From Parasponia andersonii (taxonomy: Eukaryota > Streptophyta > Magnoliopsida > Rosales > Cannabaceae): a stretch of DNA of 64,000 nucleotides. Positions 9,906 to 22,435 of the stretch are shown here, piece after piece; position 1 is the first letter of the stretch; every line of letters begins with the position of its first letter. A program made the position numbers and the translations under genes. Under the pieces are notes generated by a model. It did not search any database. It was not told the origin of the DNA and saw nothing but the letters and a program-made list of their open reading frames with translations. Location: contig JXTB01000128.1 of NCBI GenBank assembly GCA_002914805.1, positions 169,471 to 233,470 on the forward strand. The letters are read 5' to 3'.

Positions 9906-12900
9906 ATAACATCCCCCCTAGTTTAACTATGTGACTATATAGATCAAACTAGGAAGTATTAGTCTTTCATAAACTATACTTTAGTTTTGCAAAACGGTGG
10001 GTAAATTTAAACTTTTCAAACTCTAAAATAAAAGAAGCTATATGACATTACTTTTTGAAAGTATCTTTACAAATGTACAACTAAAAAGTCTTTATTAGTT
10101 TATCTTGCCATCAATAATAATAATTACATTAGATCTAAATATCGAAATACAAAAAGTCATCCTTAAGTCAAGCATATCTACATCTGTATGATCATAGCAA
10201 TAAGAAAATATGCTAGACAACCAACAACTCTATATATAATATATCTCCTCACCTGCATCACAGGAACAAAATGAGCTAATACTTAATAAGTAAAAATCAT
10301 GCATAAACTTTATTTAAATTCTTATTGTACTCTTTCTTTCATAATTTTTTATTTTGATGTGTTTTTTTTAGAAAACATTCTTTATAGGACCCTTGATTAT
10401 ACTATAAAATCATGATAGTCAATAGACCGTGCCCACTTATACAGTAAGGAAATACATAGCCAATACGAACTATACATACCTAATGCAGACCGATTAGGTA
10501 ATACACTTCTCATATCTTATAATACAATGTTCAGTCCTGGTAGTCGATAAGCCCTGTCAACCTATGCGAGAAGGATGTCTATGCAAACTATAACTACCCA
10601 ATACAAATAGACTAAATAATGCACTTAAAACATATCTCGTAAAATCGATACAATTGTATTACTTTAAATCTAATATGTAAAAAACTTCATTTCTTTGAAA
10701 AATCATGCTTAAATATTCATGTTATACTTATGTCTTTCATAAACTTACATCAACTGTAGGAATTATACATATTACTATAATACTCATAAACATGTAGGAA
10801 AATATCTAATATTTACTATTGTTCCTGTGATGCAGTTAAAATAAATCTTTGCTTACCTTGTGTTTGATAGAAAAGATAGTAAAAATAGTCAATATCCTCA
10901 ATAGAAAGGTATGCGGAAGACCTGATATGAATTTTATTACTAAAATGATCACTACAAAATAAAATGCTTAAAGAAAAATGACCACAAGACTGAAATCACA
11001 ACTTTCATAAAATCAAGGAACTTAATCACAAAATGATATGAATGAGTCAATATCCTCGGTAGCAAGGTGTGCAGAAGACCTTAAATGAATTTATTACTAA
11101 AATGATCACTATAAAGTAAAATACTTAAAGAAAAATGACCACAAGACTGAGATCTAAACTTTTATAAAATCAAAAAACTTAATCACAAAATCACCCGACA
11201 TCATACAAGTCATTTAAAGTATGTAATAGCCAATGACTAGCATTGAAACTGATTAAAATTATCCAAACATGATTGCTAGTTTTTTGGCACAAAAATAATT
11301 CAAAATGGTACATAATTTCATAAGAACTAATTCATTTGCTTATAAATGGTACCATTTTGTTTTAGAAATATTTTGATAGTACCGCCCCTATTTTTAGAAA
11401 ATTCTCACATCTTGTAAATCATGGTTTAAGACATGTAATAACAATTGACAAGTTAATTCCTATTTATACATATCAAAGAGTATCATTTAAAATATTATCA
11501 ATGCACTTGAATTCCTTTAGGTTTAGACAAAGTTTATCACCACTTTTACACTTTCCTATTGTCACAACTAGCAACCAAACAAATATATTTACATAATGGG
11601 ACCAACAAAATATATATTTCAATTTTATTAAATCAGATTACAAGTATAGATTACTTAATCTACTATACATAAAAATATTTAAATCCACTAATAGCAAACT
11701 TAGAATTTTGGGGCAACTTTAATTCACAACTTAAATTCTATATTTCTAGCAATATATAAAGTTTCTTAGGACATTTATTCCTTAAATAAGAGCTGAAGCA
11801 AAAGAAATAGATAACTAATTCTAAATTCACAAAAAACTCACCTTGACTAGTTTGAGCTTTTGTTAAAACTCTTACTTTCTACTTCCACAAAACTGATTTC
11901 CAAGGCTTAGAAATAGACTTTAGGACTTAAGAGGACCTAGAGAAATTCTTACTTAAGTTGTAACGAGTAGAAAATTAAAATTAGAAAATATGACTTAGGA
12001 TAACTAGTAAATTTACGTTGACTAGTTTAGAGCTATTTTGCTTTCTAGAGCTCTAACTTCAATTCTATTATTTGAAAACTCTTGGATATGAGTAAGAAGA
12101 GTTAAGACAAGGCTAAGAACTGGCAAGAAGGTTTTAGCTGTGGCTGGAGAGAAAGAGAAAAAAATGACTAGATTTGATCCAAAAGTAATACTTAATGACT
12201 AAGAAAAGACATAACTTAAATTCTAAGGGGTATTGTAAGTATTTTACATCCTAACTTTTCACGTGTCTAGGTTTAAAATACTCTTGGATTGCTCACCATA
12301 TTATTGGCCATTCTCATACATTCAAGTATAGACCAAAATAGTGAAACTTAGCTTAGAAGATGAAATGTACTCATACTTTGACTTATGATCTCATATGATC
12401 AACCTTATTGTAATCTAGTGGAACCTAGCCCTATACTCATTATTAAATTTAAAAATAAGTCAATTAGGCTCCAATTAATAATACAAACACAGTATCAATG
12501 CCAAATTAATAGAATGCATAAAAATGACATTATACAATTAAGCTGAATCTAAGCTAGCATAGTGCAATAAAATACAATTCAGTACAGTGAATGCCACTTC
12601 GTGCTTACTTGGAATATATATTTTTTAAATGCTAAAAATGAGTTCTAGACATTAAATAAAAGCAATTTGACATATTAAACACACTGTGAATTTAGCTCTG
12701 AAAAGTGTAAAAAGTACATTTTACCGAAAACTACCATTTGACCAAATTACCAACAAACATGATTTTCATACATACGCACATTGTATTCTATTCATGTATA
12801 TTTTCTTTATTTCTTTCATACACCAAGCTCTTCATCTGAGGATACTTAGCCTTTACACTTTATAGGAATACTTCAATAATCATTTGTACAATAATATATA

Positions 12901-13031
12901 TTAAAAGTATTTAACAATAAGGAATTACCAATTTAGCATAAAATGGATACTAGTTTCTTGATATGTCTATTATGTGATATAAATATATTTATTATTGGCT
13001 TATTATACATATGAAAATCTTGGGCATTACA
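9906..13031 (-). mobile_element. G1 5' LTR (about 3.1 kb), inner edge deleted
   Basis: The outer edge reads TGTAATGCCC on the minus strand from 13031. The interior is non-coding and AT-rich. It contains degraded tandem segments typical of long chromovirus LTRs: two versions of a CAATAGACCGTGCCCACTTA-like block at about 10396-10640, and the 158-bp duplication at 10887-11202. The inner edge near 9906 joins directly to the middle of gag, so the LTR end, PBS, leader and gag start have been lost. No second copy is present for comparison, so the limits are approximate. Confidence 0.6.
10887..11202 (-). repeat. 158-bp tandem duplication in the G1 LTR
   Basis: AGTCAATATCCTC followed by an AAGGT(A/G)TGC(G/A)GAAGACCT block starts at 10887 and again at 11045. 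Each copy runs through TTAATCACAAAAT before the next begins. The copies differ by scattered substitutions, so the duplication is old. Confidence 0.85.
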
Positions 13032-14216
13032 GTAAGTAAAGAATGGAAATAAAAGAAAGGCTTTTGAAGGAGTGTATTAGTAATATGAAACATTTAGTTG
13101 TCATGTTAAAACAATAAACCTAGACTCTAAAGATTAAACAAACCATACACATAACTCAAGACATGAAAATAAGGACCAAAGAATAAGGATTGGTAAAGTT
13201 CAAAGCAGAAAAAACTATAGAGCCTGAAATAAGACAAAATTAACTATGTAAGGTATGCTATAGTTTTGAATAAAAGTCCAATGATCTTGGGCAACTAAGA
13301 TTGAATTATGCAAACTAACAGAAAATAAAGTATATGATTTTACTACATTTTGAATATAAAGTGTGCGTGGCCACTAATCAATTATCAAGATCAAAGAATA
13401 AACATCTTTAAATCTAAAGATCGTACCATGTGGAAGCAAGTAAATATAAGAGAGATTGCAAATCAAGCAATGATCGGACATTGATAGTGTATCCAGTGAT
13501 TCCTTAGGCATTGTGTGTAGTTGTACTTGAGTTCCAAAAATGGTTCTTGTTGCATGTCCATGTTTTGATATTTGTTTCTTTATTTTGTACATTGGCAATC
13601 CTGCACATTCAAATATTATTCCTTTCTATTACTTTTTGGTTCTTGCTTCTCTCTTTCTCCCCCCTCTCTCCTTTTCTATTTTTTTGTTTTTGTTTTTTAA
13701 TTAGTACTTCTATGTAGTAATCCAAACCTATATAAGCAGATATCTCAGTCCTTTACCCTGATAGATCTTCTAGAGCATAGGGGTCTCTATATAATTGATT
13801 ACTTAAGGCTAGTTTTCTTACCTTGTACAAAGGTAGCTTTTCATTATCTAAGTGTCCAATACTTACATAGAACACAACATTATACTTTAATCAAAAAAAT
13901 TATTTCCAAAGACTATCGATATCATTCCATTTCACATAATTTGTGCTTTGTAAAGTGGGACAATAGTAAGAATGAAGAACAAAGATCTGATAATTGGAGA
14001 GAAATTAATGTACCAATATTTAAAGATTATACAAACTAAAAATTCAAGTAAGACATGCTAAGCAAACCAAAGAACACATAAACGTTCTAGTAATATAAAT
14101 AACATATAAAGCATAGTTAAAACATACAACAAGGCTCTTCAGTTAGCAGAATAGGCTCCTAATGCTTTTCTAATTACTTCAAACCTAGATGCATCAAGAT
14201 TGCTATTAGACTATTT
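13032..14216. other. Unassigned AT-rich sequence between G1 and H2
   Basis: I see no recognisable protein. A minus-strand 74-codon frame at 13374-13598 and a hydrophobic plus-strand frame at 13511-13717 overlap each other and match no family I know. A pyrimidine-rich stretch lies at about 13640-13700. This may be older host or repeat sequence into which G1 and H2 inserted. Confidence 0.4.
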
Positions 14217-15793
14217 CTAACACATAAACCGCAAGTATACTGGTCGCAACAAGTAATATAGGAGTAAGAGAGTGTGGATCTCACAGAAAGTATTTAATTC
14301 ACAATTAGTAACTACTAACCAAAACTAGTTTCCAATTTATCCAAACAACAATAATTGAAAAGTAAAAAACAATATAAAAGGAAAGAATAGAAATTGAAAT
14401 TAAGCAACCAAAGATAGTTCTTAAAGTAATAATAAGGAATCAAGGGATGCAACCTACCCTCTATCTCTTCCAACTCCTAGTTTTCCTCCTGATTCAATCA
14501 TCCATTTAGAGTTGACAACTAAGAATTCTAATATATATACAAACTTCTTTCCAAGACATAAGTGAAAATATCTAGAGAAACTAATATGTTACTCCTAATA
14601 AAAATTAACTAGACTCATTAAGTTTGGTAATTCTCATATAAAGGTTGCACAAGTCATATAGGTATATTTCTATCCTATGCAAACTCACCCTACACTAGGC
14701 GATCTTATGATATTCTATCTATATCCAAATTTAAATTCCTTTTTCCAAGTTCATAAGGGTTTCAGAATATAACTTTATTTAGTGGCCAAGTAAATGGATG
14801 CACTAAGCTCAAGATAGAACAACCAAACTCAACAATGGATATCAAGAACAATAAAATAAAACAAAATTGTTAGATTATATCAGAGGTTCAATTACCTCCT
14901 TAGAAATTAAGTTTAGCTCATATTCATACAAAATGAATTACAACAAACATAACAAGAATGACACATATTTATTTTGTAGAAAATAAAAGAGGAAGACAAG
15001 AATAAAAGGTAAGAAAAACTCTTTTGAAGCTTCTAATCTGATTTTCTGTTCTTCGATCCTCTCTTTGATATTATTTTCTTCCTTTGAATAGCTCTAGAAT
15101 CTTTGACTTCTAGAGGTTTTTTGTTCCCCCTTTCAAATGAGTGAAAGAGGAGTTAAAAAATGGAGGTTCACAAATCAAATCTGGGATTTTTCAATCTGTT
15201 CTGTACTTTTTGCACTGTGGCATCAAAACTGTCGAGTTATTGGCACTATGTCACTAGAATATGGTGCTAGACACCATTTTTGTTTGAAGGGTGGCTCTAT
15301 GGTGCCACAAAGTGGCACCACAGCACCACATTACCTAATCATGAAATTGTTCCACGAAATGGTGATGCGATGCCATAATGTGGTGCCGCGGCATCACATA
15401 TCCCATATCTCATTGTCGTAGCACAGTGATGTGGTGCTGGAGTACCACTTTCTAGTACCACAACACCATTTCCTTAGAGGAATTAGCACTGTAGCACCAA
15501 TCTGGCACTACGACGCCCAATCTCTTCCAAATTTTTGGTATTGCTACAACTATATACAAACTGGCTTGCTCAACATTGTCTCGTTGAGAAGTCTTTTGCC
15601 CGTCTTCACTCGTAATTGATCAAAATTACCTTGATTTAGCTTCAGTTTCACTCAAAAGATCAACATTCTCTGCTCAATGACTTCTCACCTAAAATATACA
15701 CTAAAAAATAATAAAATAAGTTAAAAGAACTCAAAGACGAGCAACTCTTAAGTTCAAAAGGATAATAAAGATAAGTGTAAAATATACTTATCA
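14217..15793 (-). mobile_element. H2: solo LTR of the H family
   Basis: This is the most complete H copy. On the minus strand it starts TGATAAGTATATTTTACACT at 15793 and ends near ACCAGTATACTTGCGG at about 14225, the CACTTGCGG-type end seen in long-LTR gypsy families that use a TGGCGCC primer site. No polypurine tract precedes it on the high side and no primer-binding site follows it on the low side, so it reads as a solo LTR. It aligns with H1 from about 14400 onward and with H3 throughout. It contains the GTGGTGCCAC tract at about 15200-15520. Confidence 0.7.
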
Positions 15794-16084
15794 ATTACAA
15801 TTCCAAACAACATCCATGTTTCTAGGGACAATGCTGTCTTTTGGATCTCCAACATTTTTATTCAAAACTTAAGCTTTTTTGATCCAAGATAAATGTCCTT
15901 TCTTGGTTTCTATTGGTCAAGATTGATAATCCTAATTTGTAAAATTTTAATCTGGTACAAGTCTTAGCTATATGATCAAGCAGACCACTTATCTTGACAC
16001 TAGCATTATTCTAATCAACTTGTGACAGACTAGCGAAAGATTACCCAAGACTTTAGATTTTCACTTAACCTACAAAATCCGAGA
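15794..16084. other. Unassigned sequence between H2 and the degraded tract
   Basis: AT-rich sequence with no motif I recognise. It may be part of the element that received the C3 LTR, but no coding match is visible. Confidence 0.4.
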
Positions 16085-16806
16085 AGTCAAAAGGCCAAAA
16101 TTAAAAACCAAAAAGTTAAATCCAAAAAAATAAAACTTCAAAAAAAAAATAAAAAAAAGGAAAAAGGAACAAGTAACAATAAAATTAAAAGCCTTTAAAA
16201 AAAAATTCCAATAAAAACAAACAATTGGGAAGAATTTTGCAAAACAAAAAATAGGTGGGTAAATGAACCAAAAACTAAGAAAACCAAGAAAGCAAGCAAA
16301 AAAGGAAAAAAAAAAGAACAGACCAAGAAACCAACGGAAAAAATAAGCAAATCAAAATTTAAAAATTTTAAAAGAAAAAAAGTTTCACAAACAAAAAAAA
16401 AAAAAGCAAAAAAAAAAAGAACAAGGAAAAAAAAAAACAAAACCAAAAAAAAAAACCCAAAAAAGAAAATAAGGGTTAACCCCTGGAACCGGGTTCTCCC
16501 CCAGCCCCCTAATGAAGGGAAACAAAACCCCAAACCCAAAACCTCTTGGCCAAGCCCCTGCCCCTAGGTGAACAAAGGAAGTACCAACAAAGCCAAAACC
16601 TCGGTGGAAAAACAACAAAAAACACCTCCTGAACCCAAGGAAAAACAGGAAGGGAAAAGAAAACAAGAAAATGGAAGAAAAAATTTTCCCCCCCCCCTAA
16701 CCCAAGGTGGCCGAAAACCCCCCCCCCCCCCAAGGCCTAAGCCAGGGAACCCCTAAGAAGTAACGGGGAAGTTTTCCCCCCAAAAAACCTAAAAAAAAGG
16801 GAACAA
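16085..16806. other. Thymine-depleted, homopolymer-rich tract (probable sequence error)
   Basis: About 720 bases are almost free of T on the plus strand and full of A and C runs, with long poly-A, CCCCCCCCCC and GGG blocks. From 16253 rightward it still aligns, base for base in long stretches, with the reverse complement of the C2 3' LTR (47465-48039). T, and often G, is replaced by a neighbouring base. The same distortion continues left of the LTR edge into unrelated sequence. ORFs read here (16195-16539, 16385-16666, 16509-16733, 16568-16756) are by-products. Confidence 0.8.
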
Positions 16807-18055
16807 AAACTGCTAACCCTAGTCCAATTAGGATTGAGATTGTTCTCCAATTTGGGCTTCGAGTGTATTTTTATAAATATATCTAACTCATGAAACTTAT
16901 TTATAAAAATACCAACTTCTATGTAGAATCATTATTTTACACAGTTTCATGAAACTTATTTCATAAATACCACCAACCAATTAATGAGCTCAATTGAGCT
17001 AGACAAGGGACCTAATGGATCCAAATAATCTAAGCTCCAATAATATGATAAATACAAAATAACTCTTATTATGGTATTTATATAAATATTATTAGTAAAG
17101 GGGACACTCCACTAAAGGCCCAATACTGCACTCTTAGATTAAATGTCATGCCTTTTAAAGAGATTTAATCAACTAATCTTGATTAACCGATCCATCTAGC
17201 ATATTCTATACCACATATATAATCCCTATACAATACCGTAGTTGGATAGGTGAAATTACCGTAATACTCCTGCAACACCTATTTACCTTTAAGTTATCAA
17301 CTTTCTATAAAGGAATAATGTTGTCGATAATTTTGTTCTCAATGGCCATTTAGACAAAATTATCAACCAATTCACAAAGTGAATACTAAGATCTTAAATT
17401 TAATTATTCCATGAATCTTGAAAGAACCTAAAGTGGCATTAATGTATAGTATCCTTAACTATTTGGTGTTCTCATCAATTCATAAGCCATAACCTCCAAT
17501 ATGCCAGAGTTCACCTCTAACTTCATAGAGGTTAGTTTTTTAATAAATCAAAAGGCTATAACCCATGAAAGCAAGTCCAGTCAAACATTAAGGATTAAGA
17601 TTTATATGCTAAGAGCTAGTTTGTGATAATATAAGAATTGAGTTATGGCACTCCAATTCTTTATATTACCTGGTCCAGTTTAATGGACATAACTTGTTTA
17701 TGTTGTATTAGTGTTTCTATCAGAAGTCAGATACTTCAATGATTTGAGACACATCATTTCCATTGAGATAGACAAACACTATAACCTATAGTAAATAAAG
17801 TATTCCATCTTTATTTACATATTGTAAACTACTTCATTTAGACTTAGATAAAGAAACAAGTCTCCCCATAATTAATTCTTAATCATGTTTGTTTCTTTAT
17901 ACACATATAAAGTCATGGAATCTTTTTCAGATGAATAAACTATTCAACTAAGATAGTTTAATCTAGCAAATATCATAATTTCATATAAGAGATAGTTGAA
18001 TTATACTCAAAAGAGTAAAATTGGAAATCTTCTTTTTAGGGCAAAAATTCCAACA
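16253..18055 (-). mobile_element. C3: copia LTR of the C2 family, probably solo
   Basis: The reverse complement starts TGTTGGAATTTTTGCCCTAA at 18055 and follows the C2 3' LTR (46222-48039) along its whole length. It covers the blocks around TTGGTGTTCCCATCAATT-like, TTGGAGAACAA and CTAGGGTTAGCAG sequences, and ends opposite TTGGTAAATTGACC at about 16253. Its length of about 1.80 kb matches the 1.82 kb C2 LTR. Right of 18055 lies coding sequence of another copia element (C4), with no polypurine tract, so this looks like a solo LTR inserted in C4. The half at 16253-16806 is base-degraded. Confidence 0.78.
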
Positions 18056-18790
18056 AAATACAATTGTTCATCATATGTTTGACTAATGCTAATTGAATTA
18101 GCTTTCAATCCTTCTACTGGCAACACATCTTTGAGTTTAGGGAGTTCCTGCACACACATATATCCTTTGCCAAATATTTTTCCTTTCTTCCCATCAATAA
18201 AGGAAATAAATCCATGAGCATAATCACGAAATTCATTCAAGATGGATTTGTTAAGTCATGTGTTTTGAATACCCACTATCAAAGTACATTTGTTTGAACC
18301 ATGTGTAACCAACAATGACCAACAAGACACTATGTTTTTTTAGATACCCGAATATGTTTTTGTTTATCATTTTATTTCAAATAGGCATTCTTAGCCCTTT
18401 TTGCCTTCTATTAAGTAGATTAATCAAAATAAACTATCTTGGCTCAATGTGTCCAATAACACTACAAAAGTGGTAAGTAAAGATAAACTTTCTTATCCTT
18501 GAGTGAGGTCTGAGGCTCTCGTATTTGTCAACATGATTACATTGCAAAAAGTGAAGGGCCATAAGTAGTTCCAATATGATGGCCAAAGAAATATTTGTTT
18601 GAATACATTTTTCCAAGGATGATTACTTGGCTAGGTTCATAACTCCTATAGTGAGATATTGACAACCTTCTTTAAGTCTGTTAGTTCTTTCTGAGTTTTG
18701 TCAAGTATAATTTGTGTTTCATGAAGTCTCTTCCTTAGCTCATCTACCATTTCCTCTTATATTTCATTTTTTTACTTAGGACCAATGATG
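18056..18790 (-). pseudogene. C4: Sirevirus-like copia gag end and protease/pre-integrase remnant
   Basis: Minus-strand reading from high to low gives a coiled-coil-like stretch (VDELRKRLHETQIILDKTQK), then a zinc-knuckle remnant (CSVIGHIEPR). Next comes a protease motif (MYFDSGYSKHMT), then GFISFIDGKKGKIFGKGY and LPKLKDVLPVEGLKANSISI. This order (coiled coil, knuckle, FDSGCSRHMTG, GKG..GL..NLISISQ) is that of Sirevirus gag-protease. Its knuckle Cys/His set is incomplete and there are stops at about 18256 and elsewhere. The frame is cut at 18056 by the C3 LTR. Confidence 0.7.
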
Positions 18791-20339
18791 ATAATCTTTT
18801 GCAATGTAGTTTTGTACACCATTTTAATCCATCGATTGTATATACTTCTATGTCTCGCTCTCTCTTGAATCATTAGTTGGATAACAATGCAATCAATGAC
18901 ACAGTGGATTAGTAAGGATCTCCACTATCTACTCCTATTCAAGTTGCTATTCAAAATTTGAATGATCCAGCCGCGGGTCCTTCGCTTTCAAACTCACCTA
19001 TGTATGTCCTCATCTCTTTGTAGTGTTAGTTTACCCATTTTATCTTCTAACTCAAGCTAGCCATCTCCCTCTACTTCTCGCCCATCTTCCATACCTAGAC
19101 CAAATCCTACTACCCATAAATACCTAGTCACTGTAGCCTTCTCAACCTGCTCTACATCCAATAAAACACCAAGACCCCATTACCATGCTAGCATCTCGAT
19201 TCCCTAGGATCTAATAGAACCAACTTTACTAGGAAAAATGTAGAAATCATGGATGACAGCTCATGTAACGGACATATTTACACCTCTTACTTTCACCCTA
19301 TGCCATTTCTATGTTCTTCCACATTAGCGTAATCACTGCAGGTTTTACTGCAATGTTGGGTTGAGTACACAGTTTTTCCCGTTTTTTTTTCTCGCAATCT
19401 CTCCCAAAATACTAGGGAATTTTTGTTTGTCTAAATCAAACCCTCTCTCTAGGATAAAATCTCTTTTCGAATCTACCAAATTCTTGTATCTCTTAAAAGC
19501 ATCTTCGTAGACAAACTTATTAGTATCATACTCAAGGGTTGCAATAGTTCTTTATTTCTTTAGGGCTATCTAACTAGCACAAGCTCATAATTAAAAGCTT
19601 ATGAATTCACCACAAACTAGTGCCACCAAGTACCACCAAAATCAAGCCCAAAGCAATAAAAACCACCATACTAGCAATAGGCAAGCACCAAGCGTCAATA
19701 ACACAAGTATCCTCCAAGCAAACAAATAGAACTACCACCACTAGGCAAGCACAACGTCCTCTCTTTCTTCCTACCTTCAAGCTCAATTTTACAACTTTTT
19801 AAAAATTAAAAACTACCAAATTCAACCAATAATAACTTACTTCAAACATTCAATCTAACATTCTCAATTAAACTTGAATCAACATGTAAACCACTCTTGA
19901 ATCTTTCATCAAAACATAGGTAGCATTCAAGTTTTCTTCATAAAATAATCATCCAATTGAGCTAAATTTCTCCCAAGCACAAATCAATCTAAAATCAAGG
20001 AAAATTTAAGCAAAATCTTCACATAATTGTAGGTTGAAAGGGATTTTTCAACTTAATTGCAGTAGCCTCTCAGAGACTCTTGAGATTGACCCCTTCCATT
20101 TGAAACCCTTTAGATGTGATGATGAATATCCAACTCTTAGGGGTGAAATCCGACTAAGAATTTGTTTTTGTGAGTGATTTGGTTGATTTAGAGGAGAAAA
20201 TAATGTGATTTTTGGCTCAATTTGATGTTAGGTAGAGAGAGAGGGGGAGAGACAGAGAGTTATGTTTTTTTTTTTTCAAACAAAGAGGCCTCAAATTCCC
20301 TCGTTTTAGAATCTGAGATTTTGCCTTGGTGCTTGCCTA
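18791..20339. other. Unassigned repeat-like sequence
   Basis: I could not assign this stretch. 18900-19250 has proline/serine-rich translations on the plus strand but no continuous frame. 19600-20050 is C-rich and T-poor in places, with ACCACC runs. A (GA)-type microsatellite with a following T-run lies at about 20228-20275. Nothing here supports a gene. Confidence 0.35.
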
Positions 20340-21694
20340 ATTTTGGACATATCGAAAGTACATGGATCCCAACAAGTAATGTAAAAAATGTGTAAAAGTA
20401 TCATTCCCATAAAGAAATGTGATTTAGAATTACTAATAATAACCAAAATCTATTTTGAATTTATCCAAACAAAATACAAAAGAATGCTAGAATATTTCAA
20501 AACTAATCAACAATAAAGCAGACAAACAAAAGTAAGAAATAAATGCAAGCAAAGAAACTCAAAAACCAATGTGTTCTACTTAAAAATAGTCTATGGTGGG
20601 ACCTAAGATTACAATCTACCCTTAAACATATTTAATGACCTAATCCACTCCTAAATTGACCAATTCACTAGACTTGTTAATTAAGAACTCTAAAATATTC
20701 AAGAAACCTTTTCCAAGTGCAAAACGGAATCAACTAGACAAGAAAACATATTATCCCTTACATGAATTGAATTAGGTTCTCAAAATGACTGTACAAGTCA
20801 CATAAGTATATCATATCTTATATAAATTTGCCTCAAAATAGGCAATATTATATTATTTTATCTAAGACCAATTTCTACCCCTTTTTTCTAAGCTCATAGA
20901 AATTTCCCTCATCAATCTATTTAGTTCCAATTAAATAGAAGCAATATGTACAAAATAAAGCAAACAACTCAATAATAGATTTCATTAATAAGATAGTAGA
21001 ATAAACAATTAAATTATATTAGAAGTTCAATTGTAACCCTAGAATTTTGGATTTCATTCATATTCAAATAAAACATCCCGAAGCAAAATAAGTAAAGGTT
21101 TCACATCTCAAATTACAAAAATAAAATAGAAAGAAAAGAAAGAGGAAATAAAAACTCTATGGAAGCTCAATCTTCAACTCTAGCTCTTCAATCCCCTTGG
21201 TTTTTAATGTTTCTCCCTTGAAAATTGCCTTCAAAGAAGTCCTTATCTACTAGAATTTTTGTCTTCTTCACAAATGGATACAGAAATGCTATTTAAAAGA
21301 GCCCCTAAGCCATCCTTGGATTGTGTGTCACGTGTATAAGATTAATTTTCCAGGATTTGACATAGTGGCTCCATTTTTAGCATTGTAGTGCCAAATTGAG
21401 CCATATATGTTGCTTTGGGATAGTGCTACAGTGCTAGACAGTGGCACTATAATGCCAACTCCCGAGTTACTAGCTAAACTTCAAGGTATTTTGCTGATGT
21501 GGCGCAACTTTTCAGCACTATGACATTATTTTTTTTCTACTTTACACCCTTTTTGCTCTGTTTTAAGCTTCATATATGAAAATATATGAAACTTTATACC
21601 GAAACACCATAATGTATATTAAACAAGCTCAAAGATGAATAATTTCTAAACTCGAAGAGGAAGAAAAAAAGACAAGTATAAAATACACTTATCA
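20340..21694 (-). mobile_element. H3: third H-family LTR (3' LTR of a minus-strand element)
   Basis: It aligns with H2: CAACAAGTAATGTAAAAAAT near its left end, AACTAGACAAGAAAACATATT, CTCAAAATAGGCAATATTAT, TTAGTTCCAATTAAATAGAA, and a shorter GCAC/GTGCTAC tract at 21360-21540. The minus-strand start TGATAAGTGTATTTTATACT is at 21694. It is more diverged from H1 and H2 than they are from each other. A polypurine tract abuts the start, so this is a 3' LTR with internal sequence attached rather than a solo LTR. Confidence 0.7.
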
Positions 21695-22180
21695 AATCCC
21701 CTTCAACTTAATCAATTGCTCGTCCCCTGGCAAAATATAAAGAAAGAAAGAGAAAATAGCGTAAATAAGCAAAAAGAAAAAGAAAACTACACCTAATCCA
21801 AAAACCTAAATATGAAAAAGCAATGAGTCTAATTTAAGTCGACTTATCTCAAGGATCATTTATGAATTATTACTTCAAGGAAACTCAAGACACTATAAAA
21901 ATTTAAATTTTCAACTTATACAATAGCATTACCCGACTTTCAACTCTTTATGTATATGGCAGTTATTCACATCTAAGTAATCATGCTCGAATCAATTTCT
22001 GCAAATTTACCTTCAATATTAAGTTCGTCTTGTTAGTTGATAAGTTTATCTCATAAAATTGCTTTTTATGCCAATATCTACTAATGTAGACTAACACTAA
22101 ATCCAAGATCAATAGATCTTTATTCTGCTTGTATCGTGCGGTTAGGTGGGGGCTGATGGAATGGTAATCTTTTAAGCTTA
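21695..22180 (-). mobile_element. H3 polypurine tract and 3' internal non-coding region
   Basis: Immediately upstream (minus strand) of the H3 LTR is AAGTTGAAGGGGATT, a polypurine tract that would prime plus-strand cDNA synthesis. The following bases (TTGCTCGTCCCCTGGCAAAA on the plus strand) are the kind of sequence that flanks this LTR type in other plant long-LTR gypsy elements. Up to about 22180 no coding potential is visible. The element is then truncated. Confidence 0.6.
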
Positions 22181-22185
22181 GTTCA

Positions 22186-22200
22186 CACTATAAATATACA
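22186..22200 (+). promoter_or_regulatory. Possible TATA box
   Basis: CACTATAAATATACA precedes a pyrimidine-rich stretch (22201-22330) that would be a plausible plant 5' UTR, upstream of the transposon-related coding sequence on the same strand. It also begins with CACTATAAA, matching the CACTA terminus at 26305. The two 3-bp flanks (TCA and AAT) differ, so I do not call it the left end. Either reading is weak. Confidence 0.3.
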
Positions 22201-22435
22201 TTCCTCTCAATGCCACACTCCTTTTCCTTACTTTTCTCACAAGTTTCTACTCTCTTTTCTCCAAACCTAATTAGTTTGAAGCCAATTACTTTATATTCTC
22301 TCTCACCCCTTATATTCAAACAAAATAAACTAAAAAACAAAATTGACAATTTGTTCACTTATTTATTTTTTTTCAAAATAAACAAACAAATAAAAATTGC
22401 ATAAAGTTTAAAAATTAAGCACCATCCTCAATGTT

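Larger units (their letters stand above)
6393..13031 (-). mobile_element. G1: Ty3/gypsy retrotransposon remnant
   Basis: On the minus strand, from high to low coordinates: a 5' LTR starting TGTAATGCCC at 13031, gag with zinc knuckle, aspartic protease, RT, RNase H and part of integrase. This is the gypsy order (RT before INT). Integrase is cut at 6393 by the H1 LTR, and the rest of G1 with its 3' LTR would lie left of the window. The gag N-terminus, leader and PBS are missing at about 9905. There are many stops and frameshifts, so this is an old dead copy. The style of the LTR and pol resembles chromoviruses such as G2 to the right. Confidence 0.85.

Noticed and set aside
13374..13717. Opposing ORFs of 74 and 68 codons
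   Set aside because: They overlap on opposite strands, and neither shows a domain, signal or conserved pattern.
16195..16756. Phe-rich and Pro-rich ORFs on both strands
   Set aside because: They lie in the T-depleted, homopolymer-rich tract that aligns with a copia LTR and is probably miscalled sequence.
22186..22194. CACTATAAA as the left terminus of CACTA-2
   Set aside because: Nine bases match the right terminus at 26305, but the 3-bp flanks (TCA, AAT) do not match and no subterminal repeats follow; it may be a TATA box instead.
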